Of a stretch of DNA of 64,000 nt, positions 33,699 through 45,018 are shown one piece after another. A program made the translations under genes and the position numbers. How positions within the stretch are numbered: position 1 is the stretch's first letter; each line of letters begins with the position of its first letter. A model generated the notes under the pieces. The model worked only from the letters and a program-made list of their open reading frames with translations. It ran no database searches and was not told the origin of the DNA. Source of the DNA: Rugalucina vietnamica (lineage: Eukaryota; Mollusca; Bivalvia; Lucinida; Lucinidae); assembly GCA_964017185.1 (NCBI GenBank), contig OZ024872.1:45222188-45286187 (forward strand), in the 5' to 3' direction.

Positions 33699-34931
33699 AG
33701 GGTCTGGATGGGGGGTCCTGGTATTCACTAATCACTAAAAATTTAGCCATTTATTCACTGTCATTAAAATTTTGGCTTATTCATTAAAATTAGCTCGATT
33801 ATTCATTAAAATATGATAATTACGAGAACCGCCTTCTTCACCCAGCTAATTTCTAATAGCAAATATAGGTATTCCTCACCTAAGGCATCCCTTATCTAAA
33901 GCCACAAAGACTAGTTCTATGATACCTAATTGTAGACTGCTGAGTGCAACCTTGATTTTAACATCTTGAGAGAAGCATATATTATCTGCTAGACCACAAA
34001 GCCTCATAGAAACTTTCCAAAATAGTTAACTGATTTTTTTAGCAAATCCTCTTTTAAATCTGTTGGGAATATAATCCCCTCCAAACTGTATACTGAATAT
34101 GCCCTGAGTTTCACCCTGAATCTTTCTCTTCAATTATGCATATCAAAGGTTAATTTAGGAAAAATTGTAACTTCAGGGGTAAAAGTTATAATAAAAAGCT
34201 GTTGTTTTTATTTAGTTAACTAGTAAGCATAGGAGTACTATGGGAAGTATGATTTTGTGCTTGTGCCTGATTGTACAAAACATTTTATAAATGTCTTAAA
34301 TACCGAGCGAGCGAAGCGAGCGAGGAAAAAATTATGTAGCGCCATATAAACTGCTATGTAGTTTTGCATTAACGTTCTTAATACTGGCTTGTTTCTGATT
34401 GCAAAAGTCACCATAATTATGCTCTATCATATAAAAAAGCAAAGTGATGTCCGTCCACAGAAAGGATTGGAACATACATAATAAGGACAAAATAAACAGG
34501 GTAACAGAATAAAAAGAAAATACATATACATAAGCAAACAAAGTATCTGGCTCAGGAAATGACACATTTTTAAAAAGATTCATGAAGTGAGTCCCTACAT
34601 GCTTTGTCTTTCCAAACATTGAAAGATTTCAGAAATATGACTATAGCATTGGAGCTAAATCGGGTCTGGGGGGCGAAAAAAAATGACATTCTAGAATGTC
34701 AGGGAGGCCATCTAAGACAATTCCATAGCCAAATTTAGCATATTCATTATTCTTTAAAATGTTATTATTCAGTATTCATTATATTATTCTGCTATTCTTT
34801 AAAAATTTTCATTTATTCATTATTTTTTAGGATCTACTTATTCACTAATCATTATTTTTTTGGCTCTTTATTCACACTCATTAAAATTTTTAGGCCATTA
34901 TTCTTTAATCATTATACCCCATCCAGACCCT
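33699..34931. mobile_element. 1.2 kb element with subterminal ATTCATTAAAAT arrays
   Basis: Inverted ends AGGGTCTGGATGGGG / CCCCATCCAGACCCT. The flanks are CGTGCATG and CGTGCATA (7 of 8 match). Each end carries many spaced copies of ATTCATTAAAAT/ATTCATTATT in the same orientation. Confidence 0.75.
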
Positions 34932-35675
34932 CGTGCATATCATTGGACAAGGCCAAATCTTGACCTTTCAACTGGAATAAAAATTAATGTTCGGCATATG
35001 TGTTTGGCTCGTTCCGGAAAGTTAGAAAGTTAAATGTGCGTTTCATCAAATAACCAAGTGTCGGTGAGCATTTCTTTGTATTAACGATGGAATTCTACAT
35101 GTAGGTGAAACAATCGATATGTAAAAACGGCTTATTCTCACCATCTTGATTTACGGATGGACACGAGGCTGAGAGTACATTCGTAATGGTGACGAGACGT
35201 TTCGCTCCATGGAGATTGTACACTTCAGCTGAGTGTGCGAGTCTACTCTCTGTTGTGCATGTGGTGAAACCAGTTACCCCACCCACCACTTTTTACAATA
35301 CCACTCCACAAATTATTTTATCGATGTCATACTATAACATTTTACTCGAGTACGCTGAATCTACAATATCACTTCTAATGCTGTTTTAAATAACCTTATG
35401 GTAACATTGACATAAATTCTTGAAATGGCTCATTAAATCAACGATAAATTAAACGAGTTTCGACTGATTGTTGACGTCGGCCATCTTAATTTACATTGAC
35501 GATACCCATGATGCCCCAGTAACAACCGAAAAACGCGGGAAAAAATAAACAGGTGCGCGTGTAAACCGAACCGCACTGGTCATTTCGTTCCAGGACGAAT
35601 CATCCGCAGTAATCATTCCCAGAGACCTTTTCGGTCAATGTAACAAATCTTTTAAATGTTCTGTCGATCTATCTA

Positions 35676-35730
35676 TCTCTATATACTGCCATATGCCCTC
35701 GCGGACATTCTAGGCAGTATATAGAGATGT
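35676..35730. repeat. 15 bp hairpin, partly repeated near 35890
   Basis: TCTCTATATACTGCC pairs with GGCAGTATATAGAGA around a 22 bp loop containing CCCTCGCGGACAT. The left arm and loop recur at about 35893-35940, after a run of G (35849-35867). Possibly a small foldback with a decayed second copy. Confidence 0.6.
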
Positions 35731-36104
35731 CAGTTCTATTGAGCCTGAGTGGCAATTTTCTGATCATTACCTCAGGTATTCACTATTTTTTCTTCATCTA
35801 CTTGTTCCCAGCTTACTGTAATCAATATTGGAAAACAGCTAACCAAGGAGGGGGGGGGGGGGGGGTGGTTACCTGTATTTCCAGCATTGACCTATCTATC
35901 TCTATATACTGCCATACGCCCTCGCGGACATTTTTGGCAGGTGTGCGCTGTCGAGCTGGTAAGCTGAAAAGAAAAGGATAAAAACAAATAGTGCATGGGA
36001 TAAAAGATGATATGTTAAAATAGTGAAGTGGAGTTTAAAATCAGGGTTAAAACGACAGTCCGGATCTAGGGCCGTGAGTGTTGCAGTTTGCTTACTGCGA
36101 CTTA

Positions 36105-36511
36105 GAATGAGTCAAGGTCCTGCAAACTGACAACAGCTTCTGGGAGAGCATTCCACTGTACTATTGCCAGTGAAAAAATCATGAATACTTATAGTAATTT
36201 GTACCAGTGTAAATTTGCCGAAAGGTCATTGAGGGACAGTACCGGGATACTCTATGTGTAGGTATGATATAGTCTGGGAGAGGTAGTGCCACAAGTCCGT
36301 GAACAATTTTATAAACGAGACAAAGACGAGCGTCCTCTTTAAGCAAGGGATCTCCAACACAGCTGATCGAGCATTGTTGTAACACTTGACCTATAATCAT
36401 AGTTACTGGTGCCGCTCATTTTCTAAATCTGGAGAGTTCTATCATCAGTATGAGGAAGAGTACTCCAGCTGAGGGCGGACAAGCGTAATATAGGCTTTTT
36501 CTCTCACTTTC

Positions 36512-36543
<32 letters not shown>

Positions 36544-37405
36544 GTCTTGATGTTACGCCATATGTACCCTAGTGTGCTCTACTGGCATTTCCAGTTATAC
36601 AGTCTATGTGGGAATTCCACGATAGGCCACTGGAGATGTCAACCCCCAAGTACCTGGCACTTGTGACAAGCTCCAATATCTGACCATGTAAAGTGTACAC
36701 TGAATCAAAAAATACGATTTTCTTGGAAGTTATCACCCGTACCACCTGGCTCTTATGGGGGTTGAACTCCATGTCCCACTGGTCCTCCAACACAGACAGT
36801 CGGTCAAGGTCGTCATGTAAGCCCCGTGGGGGTACTCTAATATTAAAGCAGTACGGGTATGTGCCGCGGTAAAGCCCCCCTTTCTGCGTTTTATTAGCTG
36901 TGAATGCACCTACTTTTTCAGTTCGATTAGCTCTAAAAACTTTTTCTGAATGCACCTATTTTTCCCAGTTTGATCAGCCCTAAAGGTACAACTTTTAGCG
37001 TTCTTTCAGCTCTGAAAGCACCCACTTTTTTCAGTTTGAGCAGCTCCGTAAGCCCCCTTCTTTTTAACATAGGGCGTCACATACATACCCATTTTATATG
37101 TGAGTACCCCCCCCCCCACACACACACCCTCTGGCACCCTTTCAAACTGCATGTCAGGTACACGGCAGTCATAAGCAAACAGGCGCACTTGTGATGACAG
37201 TTCTTCAGGGAGATCATTAATGATAAACGAGGAACAGGATAAGTCCCAAAACTGACCCCTGGGGTACCCAAGATGTCACCGGGACCGACCATGATTCCTC
37301 TCCCTCAAGAACAACAGTCTGAGACCTGTTGCCGAGGAAGGTACAGATCCAAGAGAGTGCATTACCTCTGATCCCATACTGGTGGAGCTTCCAAAGGAGC
37401 TTTGT
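36105..37405 (-). pseudogene. Non-LTR (jockey-like) reverse transcriptase fragment
   Basis: Minus-strand segments in order: GIRGNALSWI and VPQGSVLG (37390-37240), a FADD-box relic reading FAYD (about 37185), then after an insertion DDLDRLSVLEDQWDMEFNP and SARYLGVDISSGLSWNSHI (about 36830-36590), and finally DARLCLVYKIVHGLVALPLP and the RYCPSMTFRQI region (about 36330-36200). These are the palm and thumb of a jockey/CR1-type LINE reverse transcriptase. There are frameshifts, stops (after LFLVYH), an inserted element near 36832-37116 and a long T run (36510-36541). Confidence 0.75.
36832..37116. mobile_element. Element with GGGGGTACTC ends inserted in the LINE
   Basis: GGGGGTACTCTAATATTAAA at the left and TATATGTGAGTACCCCCCCC at the right are inverted. 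The interior holds five to six ~35 bp repeats with ACTTTTTCAGTTTGATCAGC. The ends resemble those of 57173-57932. Exact borders and duplication are not clear. Confidence 0.5.
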
Positions 37406-38018
37406 GCATGCTGATTATGTGCATGTCATGCTGATGAAATATTGTCATTTTGCGTGTCATCAGTAAACTTTTCATATTCAAATGAGAATCAGCAGATTTG
37501 CAAAAATAGATTGGGTGGCTAAATGCATAATTTAGCTTAGGGAGAAAGCACTTGTGGTGGGCGATTAATTAAAACTGTAATACATGTTGCCACTAAATCA
37601 TTCAGACTCAGTTTCAGATCCAGATTCCGACACCCTGATAAGAGAAAACCAGAATATAACACCTGTCTCAGAATAGACTGCCAACTCCGAAATTATCATG
37701 TCGCATGTGATTCAATGATTTGTAAGCCCAAAACATACCATAGAGTCAGGTCTTTTATGTAAAGCAAACCTAGTGATTTCTTGAGTTATGGGTTGGTAAA
37801 GCTACAAAAATCGCATGAAAAAACGGTGTCGCTTTTAAAGTAGCATTACTGTATTGTACATGCAAATTTACAACGTTTTTTTTTTAAAGATTTCATAACA
37901 GAGAAGTGTATATAAAATGTTTTGGCACACAATAGAGCATTGTAATGGGCGTTTTTCCAGTGCATTTGTTTCTCTATGAAATCACCATGTGTGTCATTCC
38001 ATTGTCGCACGTTTCCCT
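37406..38018. other. Intergenic, nothing recognisable
   Basis: AT-rich sequence without a supported frame or repeat. Confidence 0.4.
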
Positions 38019-38714
38019 GTAAGCTACGTTACCTATACTTGTTGAAATAAAAGTTTAATTCTAATGTCCGATATAGTTTTTGGATACGTCTATGCATGTA
38101 GTATTAGACCTGTCACATTAAAACTTCAAATACAGAACTGGGTTCAGAAAATTCCATGCTGTTACCGTATCGTTAAGGGTATAAGCTACGTGACTACGAT
38201 TACAGAAATACTATGCCACTCAATATAAAATCGCTTTTAGTTTCATGAACACTTGAAATGTGAGTTGATATTAAACTATTAATTTTTCAAGGACTTATCT
38301 TATCATCCATGATAAGCCTTTATGTTCCAATTGTAAGATATGTGATGTAATCTACGTTACATTATATAATTGTAACTTCACGTTTCCGAACACAATTTGC
38401 AGTTGAAGGTTTATATTTTGACATAACTTTGGAGTTTATCTCTCATTGAATTCCGTAATAAGAACAGTAACTCTCTAAAACAGTATTAAACCATCGGTCA
38501 CGTAGCTTACCGTTAAACAACATTGGTGTGCAAAATCAAGATTTTTCGCGTGTTTGATCGTGAAAAAGCCCATGCTGCTTCTTTAGATATTTACATACCT
38601 CCAAACACTAAATTTTGATCCATTTACTTTGTGTCCCCCATGTCATTTTTTTTTCAAATAGAATATATCATTACTACTGGTAACGTAGCTTACTACAAAG
38701 GCAACGTAGCTTAC
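38019..38714. repeat. Six spaced copies of GTAAGCTACGTTAC, three per orientation
   Basis: Forward at 38019-38032, 38182-38194 and 38347-38360. Reverse at 38497-38510, 38680-38693 and 38701-38714. The outermost pair could be the termini of a 696 bp foldback element, but no flanking duplication is visible. Confidence 0.6.
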
Positions 38715-38867
38715 ATCTTTTTCGTTAAGTGGTCATTTTCTTCTTACAGGCTTTTTGCTGGAGCAAACAGATATCTAAATAACATTTTACATCGTCTGTT
38801 TCATAATGTGTTTCCTATAATTCTAAAATTCCTTATAAGGTTGATAACTACCAATATATTTTGCATT

Positions 38868-38907
38868 TTAAGAAGAAGAAGAAAAAAAAAAGAAGAAGAA
38901 GAAGACA
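38868..38907 (+). repeat. AAG microsatellite
   Basis: AAG units interrupted by an A run. Confidence 0.8.
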
Positions 38908-39535
38908 CCTCCACATAGAGACGCCGTAAATGCAATCTGTAATCGCTTCTGTTTTCCTTTCTCATCTATCCACATTCTTTCTATCATTTCTACTTTCGCC
39001 CCCTTTTTCTTTTAACTGCCACCACAGACATGATTTTCAAGGATGAGCGAAGTCTCTAGCGTACGGCTACAGATTCGGGCTTCAAACAGCACATGTCAAA
39101 AGAGCTTTTACCCGAGGACCATCCGTCTGTGGACCAACTTCTTCACATTGTTGTGAGCTAGACAACGCCGGATGCTTCCCAGAACCAGCCGGCTACATGT
39201 ACCTCTCGATAGGACGATTGGTGATTCTGACCTTTCCAATACACCATATTTTTACCAGGCATAAACTATTTTACTCGTTGTACATACCTCTTTTATCCGT
39301 GGCGCAAGGACACTCTCCGTCACATTGCGAGAAATTACAGATGGTGTCTCGGTCCCGGGTTCTAGGTATTACCAAGAGTTGAAGGGGATTAGGCGAAATA
39401 AAAACAAAGAAAAGTGGGTAACAAGAATTTGTACGGGCGAACAAGCGTGTTGGCATAATTTCCGGTCAATAGCAATTGTCCGTTCACTTCAGCTCCCCCA
39501 CTGTGACTATGGCTCTTGATTGACGACAAACATTT
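38908..39535. other. Intergenic, nothing recognisable
   Basis: No supported frame. Short overlapping frames on both strands look like chance. Confidence 0.4.
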
Positions 39536-39769
39536 GAGCCGCCTCATGGGAAAACCAACAATTTGCAAATGCGAAAACAAAGGCGCAGATCAGCTTCGCG
39601 GTAACCGCGAAGCTGATCAACGCCTTTGTTTTCGCTACACGGATAGTGCACTTCCTCTTCTTCTTAAATCCGAAATTTCAAGCTTCTAGCTCTTTTCTGT
39701 GCTTGTACAGGCTGGTTTGTGACAGACCTGTTCGGAAACCACGTTGTTGGTTTTCCCACGAGGTGGCTC
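39536..39769 (-). mobile_element. Family A MITE, intact, ATTT duplication
   Basis: GAGCCGCCTCATGGGAAAAC to CACGAGGTGGCTC, 234 bp, flanked by ATTT (39532-39535, 39770-39773). The internal palindrome around CTTCGCGGTAACCGCGAAG is intact. Confidence 0.85.
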
Positions 39770-39773
39770 ATTT

Positions 39774-40413
39774 GTTTCTCCTGAACGTCTTGGGAAAGAA
39801 ATGACAAATAAATATATTTTGAATCTCTGTATACATTAATTCTGACGATTATTGTTTGATTTTTACATTGCAGCAGTTTAGCGTATTTTTTCCGAATTTG
39901 AACAGAGTTTCGATCCTTTAAATAGTTACGTTGTTTAATATATTGTGAACAAATAATTACAGAATTTGGACTTGCTTTAACATTTCACAATCATTTAACA
40001 GAGTTACCGCCCTTGGATTCCATTGTGTAATATTGGCAGAATTTGGACTATTTTACATAATAATTAACATATTAATAGTAAGAGGACCTAGGTTTGCATT
40101 ATTAAGAAGAATAGAAGCCTCAGGAATTGATATACTTTTGTTCAAGTTTAAACTTACTATCAGTCCAAACACCAGGACCTAGTTGTTCAAAATTAACGAC
40201 ATTGTTAGTTAACGATTCGTTAAAATTTCAAACATGAATATTACAAATACACTCTGCAATGCAATGCAAAGGATTCTCACATTTATCATAAAAATAACAG
40301 TGTACTAGCTTATGTAGTCGGCATTTTCATAACGAGTTGAGGTTTTAACGATGACGTTAAGCTAACGAAGGTTTTCAAGAATAATAATTTATGCCCGACT
40401 ACTATAAGGACAA
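39774..40413. other. Intergenic, nothing recognisable
   Basis: AT-rich, with no supported feature. Confidence 0.4.
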
Positions 40414-40415
40414 TA

Positions 40416-41358
40416 CGAGGGGTGATCGGAAAGTACGTATAAAAATGCTGTAAAATAAGTTTGCGTCAACCGATTGATATGAAATTTAGTCCGAATAAAC
40501 ATTGGTCCTTCTGTAATTAAATGCCATTCTCATTTTAAAACAATGACGTCAGACGTTCATGCACGAGGCAGCGTAATGACGTCACTTCATGTGACCCGGC
40601 GCACCTGTTCCCCTGGGTTGACTTTGTTAGTGTATTTGGTGGGGTTGGGGAAGTTGGTCGACATTTTTTTATGGACACTAATTTTCTAACATTAATTGAC
40701 CATTTTTCGAAAACATGCGGCATTCTGATGCTTTATCTACTAATACGGTGAAATTGAATGCAACAGGTTAGCGTAAAATATGCAAGAACGTCGATTTGAG
40801 TTTGTAAACATAAATTCAATACCTTGTTTTCTGGCCGATGTTTAACGAAATGATAAAAGACTGGCATAAACTATAAGGAGTAGAGACAATGTCAAGAATA
40901 GATATGTTTCGAGCTTGCATTAAATATATACTTTTAAAATAACGACTTCCCGAAAATGCAGCATTTTTGTCTATTTGACACAGTCGGTATTTGCAAGACT
41001 GTACAGACAAATCCATTCGATAAACAACCTCGTAACTTTACAAATATAACCCTTGTACGTTGCAGTTAATGAGTATTAAATAAAATGTGGGCATACGCAA
41101 TCAAAACGGGTGTTACAATACTTTGAACTGAGAAGTATTTTGAAATAAAAATAAAATTTCGACGTTACGTTGCGCCGCATAACGTTAGGCGGTGTTTCCA
41201 TAACGACAGCTGCAACGCACGTGCGCGTTTTATGCATGCGTTATTGCAATGGATTAATTGCATATATATTGCTGCATTATTTGATGAAATTTCATCTCGA
41301 AATAACAAAAGATAAAGAAATGACGACATATTTATACGTACTTTCCGATCACCCCACG
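40416..41358. mobile_element. Mariner-type non-autonomous element
   Basis: Ends CGAGGGGTGATCGGAAAGTA and TACTTTCCGATCACCCCACG, about 28 bp inverted, with TA on both sides (40414-40415, 41359-41360). The GGGGTGATC terminus is typical of mariner. No transposase motif in the 943 bp. Confidence 0.8.
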
Positions 41359-41360
41359 TA

Positions 41361-42413
41361 CAAACAGATATTCGGCGGACATCATCCAAAATTCAAAGAT
41401 AGCTGTTCTGTTCTGTTCTGTTCTGATAGCGAGGGACAGAACAAACAAGCAACATAAAGATAAATCACTGCAGAACCGTCTTGGAACGGCCGGTACAGAA
41501 ATTTCCCACCAGTCTATTCTGATGTAAAAAGAGAATTTATTCGATTCAATGACAACACCGTTATTTTATGCTCATTTTTCGCTGATGTGGGGCTGCAGTC
41601 AGATGCTACCTCATTCTTCATACTGATAATGAAGAATAATGAAGATAGGCCGCGGATTCGCAATTTACTTTGCAATCGTACAAATTGTGACCTCAGTGAA
41701 GGATTTCTGATAAACGACAACTAAACGCGCTGTGCTCGTCAACTGATCAGTGAAAAACTAAAACGATGCATTCTAAAACAATGAAATGTTCAACATGTTT
41801 TAGTTTTTTAATGAAAGTAATCTGCAACAGCTGCCATTTTCACTAAAAGTGCAGGCCAGATACATATTGTCTTTCATGTGTACGTGTGCATTTCAAAGTA
41901 ACAGTTTCGTTTTTATTAATTTTCCGATGCTAGAATTCGAGATCTGAAGTACTTGAAGTTATAGACACAGATAATAAAATAATGCTTCAAATAAGTGTCT
42001 ACATGACAATGTATTTAGACGCCATCTTTTTAGCACTATTTTATGATTTTTATGGCTAGCACTTTAATCGCATGTGCTGTACAAAATCCTACATATATAA
42101 CCACTGTAAAGTCCAGAAACCAGATTTAGAGCTGTGTGTTTCATCTGAGATATAATTCTTTTCATTTTTTCATATTCATGAAGGAACCTAAAGGGGGTAA
42201 AGAAACTTTAAAATCAACCCAGAAACAATATAGCCGTTTGTCTGAATTTTCATTTCACAAAACATCGTAAACATGCCACACACATTTAATAACATGCAAT
42301 GATGATATTCGACATTTTACAATAATGGATTTAGTAACAAATCAATCAATCTCGTAGTACCGCTGAAATCTTATATTTTCCCTAGAATATAACAACGTAT
42401 GAACAGACACAAG
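41361..42413. other. Intergenic
   Basis: Contains four tandem GTTCT-type units at 41401-41425 and a diverged relative of the 9034-9156 MITE near 41955-42065. Nothing else recognised. Confidence 0.4.
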
Positions 42414-42543
42414 TGAGCCATGTCCTAAGAAAGCAAACATTTAGCATATGTGAAAAGAAAGGCGCTGATCAGCTTCGCAGTAACTTGGAAGCTGATCAGC
42501 GCTGTCGGAGCACCAAATTATTGGTTTTCTCATGCACAGGCTC
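42414..42543 (-). mobile_element. Family A MITE, internally deleted
   Basis: GAGCCATGTCC to TGCACAGGCTC, with the palindrome decayed and the unique arm missing. Confidence 0.6.
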
Positions 42544-42586
42544 AATTGAGAGATCTAGATCCCATGGGATCATTGACAAACTATTT

Positions 42587-42799
42587 GAGCCGCACCATGA
42601 GAAAACCAACATTTTGCATATGCGAAAACAAAGACGCAGAAGCTGATCAGTGCCTTTGTTTTCGCTAGACGGATATTGTCATTCCTCTTCTTTCTAATTC
42701 TAAAATTTCAAGCCTCTAGCCATCTCCTGTGACGGTACAGACCGGTGTGTGTCGGAGTTTGTTCAGTAACCACGTCGGTTCTCATTTGTGTCTCAGATC
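42587..42799 (-). mobile_element. Family A MITE
   Basis: GAGCCGCACCATGAGAAAAC to GTGTCTCAGATC; one arm of the internal palindrome is deleted. Confidence 0.65.
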
Positions 42800-43147
42800 A
42801 ACTACAAGGTAAGCAGTACACAGCTTATCAGCGACGTTTAATGCAAAAAGTTCGCCACTTTCTGTGGTATACAGCCAAGTTTGTGCCATACTGGGATGGA
42901 AACCCTCCCACCTCCAGCACCTAAATATGCGTTAGCTTTGAAAACGATGAGAAAAATATTTAAATTTTACAAAAATATTGTGGCAGTATATACACAACGT
43001 TGAACAAAATTTACATATAAAATGCTCATAGACAAACCACATAAAAATGAAATAGATCTTTTTATCTTTTTCCGTCTGGATCTATATATATAAAGACTGA
43101 AAAGTGTCAGGAATGTTGGATTTAAAAAAAAAAAAAAGATTACTTTT

Positions 43148-43225
43148 CTTTATTGAAAACACGAAAATGCCATTAAGGCGACTGCATATACATGTAGAGG
43201 TCCTGTCTGCATTATAATTTTTATT
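43148..43225 (-). terminator. Candidate poly(A) signals of the GPCR gene
   Basis: TTTATT on the plus strand, hence AATAAA on the minus strand, at 43220-43225 and near 43148-43153, 320-400 nt past the GPCR stop. Confidence 0.45.
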
Positions 43226-43238
43226 TTTTTATCATTAT

Positions 43239-43544
43239 TCATATCAGCCCAAGGTTGACAACTGCATGCGCAGCTGTCACTTGCTCAGCAAAACGACTAT
43301 TTTTATGAAACTGAACACATTTAATTTTTGACTGGAATGATCTATAACAATAATTAGATTCATCATGTACAATTGTAAATTGTTCATCAAGTGATATGTT
43401 TTCGTTTTCATGATAATAAGTAGCGTAACTACTCAACCCGTCAATTCGTGTAAAACTGAGATATTTTCCGAATGGTCGCTCAAATCGAGTTTGTGTGTAC
43501 TTGAATCGGGAGGTCTTGGCCCATCCCACTTCAGCCTGAACGGT
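43239..43544 (-). other. Open alternative frame just beyond the GPCR stop
   Basis: Directly after the GPCR TGA, a frame shifted by one base stays open for about 100 codons to TGA 43239-43241. Its composition is protein-like (for example TSRFKYTQTRFERPFGKYLS). A minus-strand AATAAA lies 14 nt further (43220-43225). It may be the GPCR 3' UTR, or a C-terminal tail lost by a one-base indel. Confidence 0.4.
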
Positions 43545-44926
43545 CATTTGAAAATGAGCCGGACTTGAGCTCTGAACCAGGGACTCAAGAACCCGTATAT
43601 GAAGGGATTTACGGCGTTGTTTATATATCCGGACCTGTGACACACCTCCGCCAGTTGGGCTTGCCATAAGGTGGCGTCCTTCAGGCTATACCACCCTGAT
43701 GTCTTCAGAAACACAATAGTCAATATCGGCAGGTAGCTGAGGACAAACACTAGCGCGATTGCGCCGAAAATCAGTGTATTTCTGCGCATGCGCGCATGCT
43801 TGACTAGTTTTGCTGTCTGTGGCGTCGTGAGTGTTATCATTGGGTTTATCAGTTTTCCTAGCTCGCAGGAGTCCGCGGTTTTCATGGTGGTGGCGGTTCC
43901 CGCTGACTTCTCGGTAGAGCTACCCGCACTTTCCCCTTCCTCCCCTTCAGGTGATTCTGTCTGAATTTCTACACTGGTCCTGCCTAACTGAACGTAATCA
44001 TCCTTTTGGAGCGGTGATTCGTTCTCCTCGCTCGTACTCGGAGTTTGTTCCGCTGATGACTGGAATGAATTGCACTGAAGTTTTTCTGCTGAGCAGGTTT
44101 TGGGTCCCATTTCAGGGGCAATGATCGTGAATGGTTTATGATATAAAGTTGATGCCCTCGACAGGGCGGCACTCGGCGCAGGTTTACGTGTCGGTGTAGT
44201 CATTGATTCGCCTATTGCGGTGTATTTCCATTTTCGAATTGATCGCCAAATTCTAACGTATAATGTTATTAAAATGACACATGTGACTGCGAAAACAGCA
44301 TAGAGGAAATAATACCAAAAAGATGTGAATTTCGATCTCATCATGGCATTGTCCACTCCGCAGCCCCAACTGTAAACTCCGGGAATGTTCGTCTTTGTTC
44401 GTTGTTGTCCGTACACTATAAATGTCGGCCATGAAAAAAGTAGTGCCAACATGATACACATTGCAATAATGCGGTTAATATTTTCCATTGTGAGCCTTTT
44501 AAGTGGCCGTCTTACAACAAAGTAGCGATCAAATGCTATGCAGAGGAGTAGAATTATTGAAACCATTGAAATAAATATCTCATAGAATCCAAATCCTTTA
44601 CACAAAACGGGGTACCCGTACATCAGCGGAAAGCTTATATCGAACACTTTATATGGCATCTGAATACAGCACAACCCAAAATCAAATATGGCGAGCCAGA
44701 AAATGAAAACGTTCACTGTGCTTTTATTCAGATGATTTCTGTAAATGCATATCACAAGACCGTTCCCAATCGATCCAACTATTGCGAGTAAACCGACAAA
44801 AATCACAGCCGGAAGTCTTCTCGCGAACAGCTTCGCGTTCATTTGCCACAAAATGTAGTCCGCATTTGAGATGTAGTCTTGTTCCGAAACATTCAATGTG
44901 GTATTGTTGAACATGTATGTCGCCAT
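43544..44926 (-). CDS. Rhodopsin-like (class A) GPCR, probably peptide receptor
   Basis: A single uninterrupted frame of 460 aa from ATG 44926 to TGA 43544-43546. N-glycosylation sequons NNTT (7-10) and NVS (12-14) lie before TM1. Class A landmarks: GNGLV in TM1 (N55), Asp82 in TM2, Cys109 and Cys189 for the TM3-ECL2 disulphide, DRY at 133-135, Trp166 in TM4, Pro400 in TM6 (SYLP, not CWxP), and NPFIY at 440-444 in TM7. The third intracellular loop is long (about 226-378), rich in Ser, Thr and Glu. The TM6 SYLP form and lack of an aminergic Asp in TM3 point to a neuropeptide-type receptor; the ligand is unknown and the gene may belong to a mollusc expansion. The C-tail after helix 8 is only a few residues. 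Confidence 0.9.
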   Translation of the reverse strand: MATYMFNNTTLNVSEQDYISNADYILWQMNAKLFARRLPAVIFVGLLAIVGSIGNGLVICIYRNHLNKSTVNVFIFWLAIFDFGLCCIQMPYKVFDISFPLMYGYPVLCKGFGFYEIFISMVSIILLLCIAFDRYFVVRRPLKRLTMENINRIIAMCIMLALLFSWPTFIVYGQQRTKTNIPGVYSWGCGVDNAMMRSKFTSFWYYFLYAVFAVTCVILITLYVRIWRSIRKWKYTAIGESMTTPTRKPAPSAALSRASTLYHKPFTIIAPEMGPKTCSAEKLQCNSFQSSAEQTPSTSEENESPLQKDDYVQLGRTSVEIQTESPEGEEGESAGSSTEKSAGTATTMKTADSCELGKLINPMITLTTPQTAKLVKHARMRRNTLIFGAIALVFVLSYLPILTIVFLKTSGWYSLKDATLWQAQLAEVCHRSGYINNAVNPFIYGFLSPWFRAQVRLIFK

Positions 44927-45018
44927 AAAATTTATCGTCGTTTGGTGTGAATCAACATCTCTTTGTCTATTCTTCGTCGGTCAAGTCGTCCTGAAACGAG
45001 ATACATGCCATACATGAA

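Larger units (their letters stand above)
30552..35250. repeat. Second copy of the duplication, broken by two transposons
   Basis: The sequence matches 29266-30388 in the pieces 30552-30910, 33612-33698 and 34932-35250. The breaks are the hAT-like element 30911-33611 and the element 33699-34931. Confidence 0.65.

Noticed and set aside
35849-35867. G run as a quadruplex regulatory site
   Set aside because: A single homopolymer next to no gene; probably simple slippage.
43239-43667. 142-codon frame as an independent gene
   Set aside because: Its 5' part overlaps the GPCR C-terminus in another frame; kept only as a possible shifted tail.
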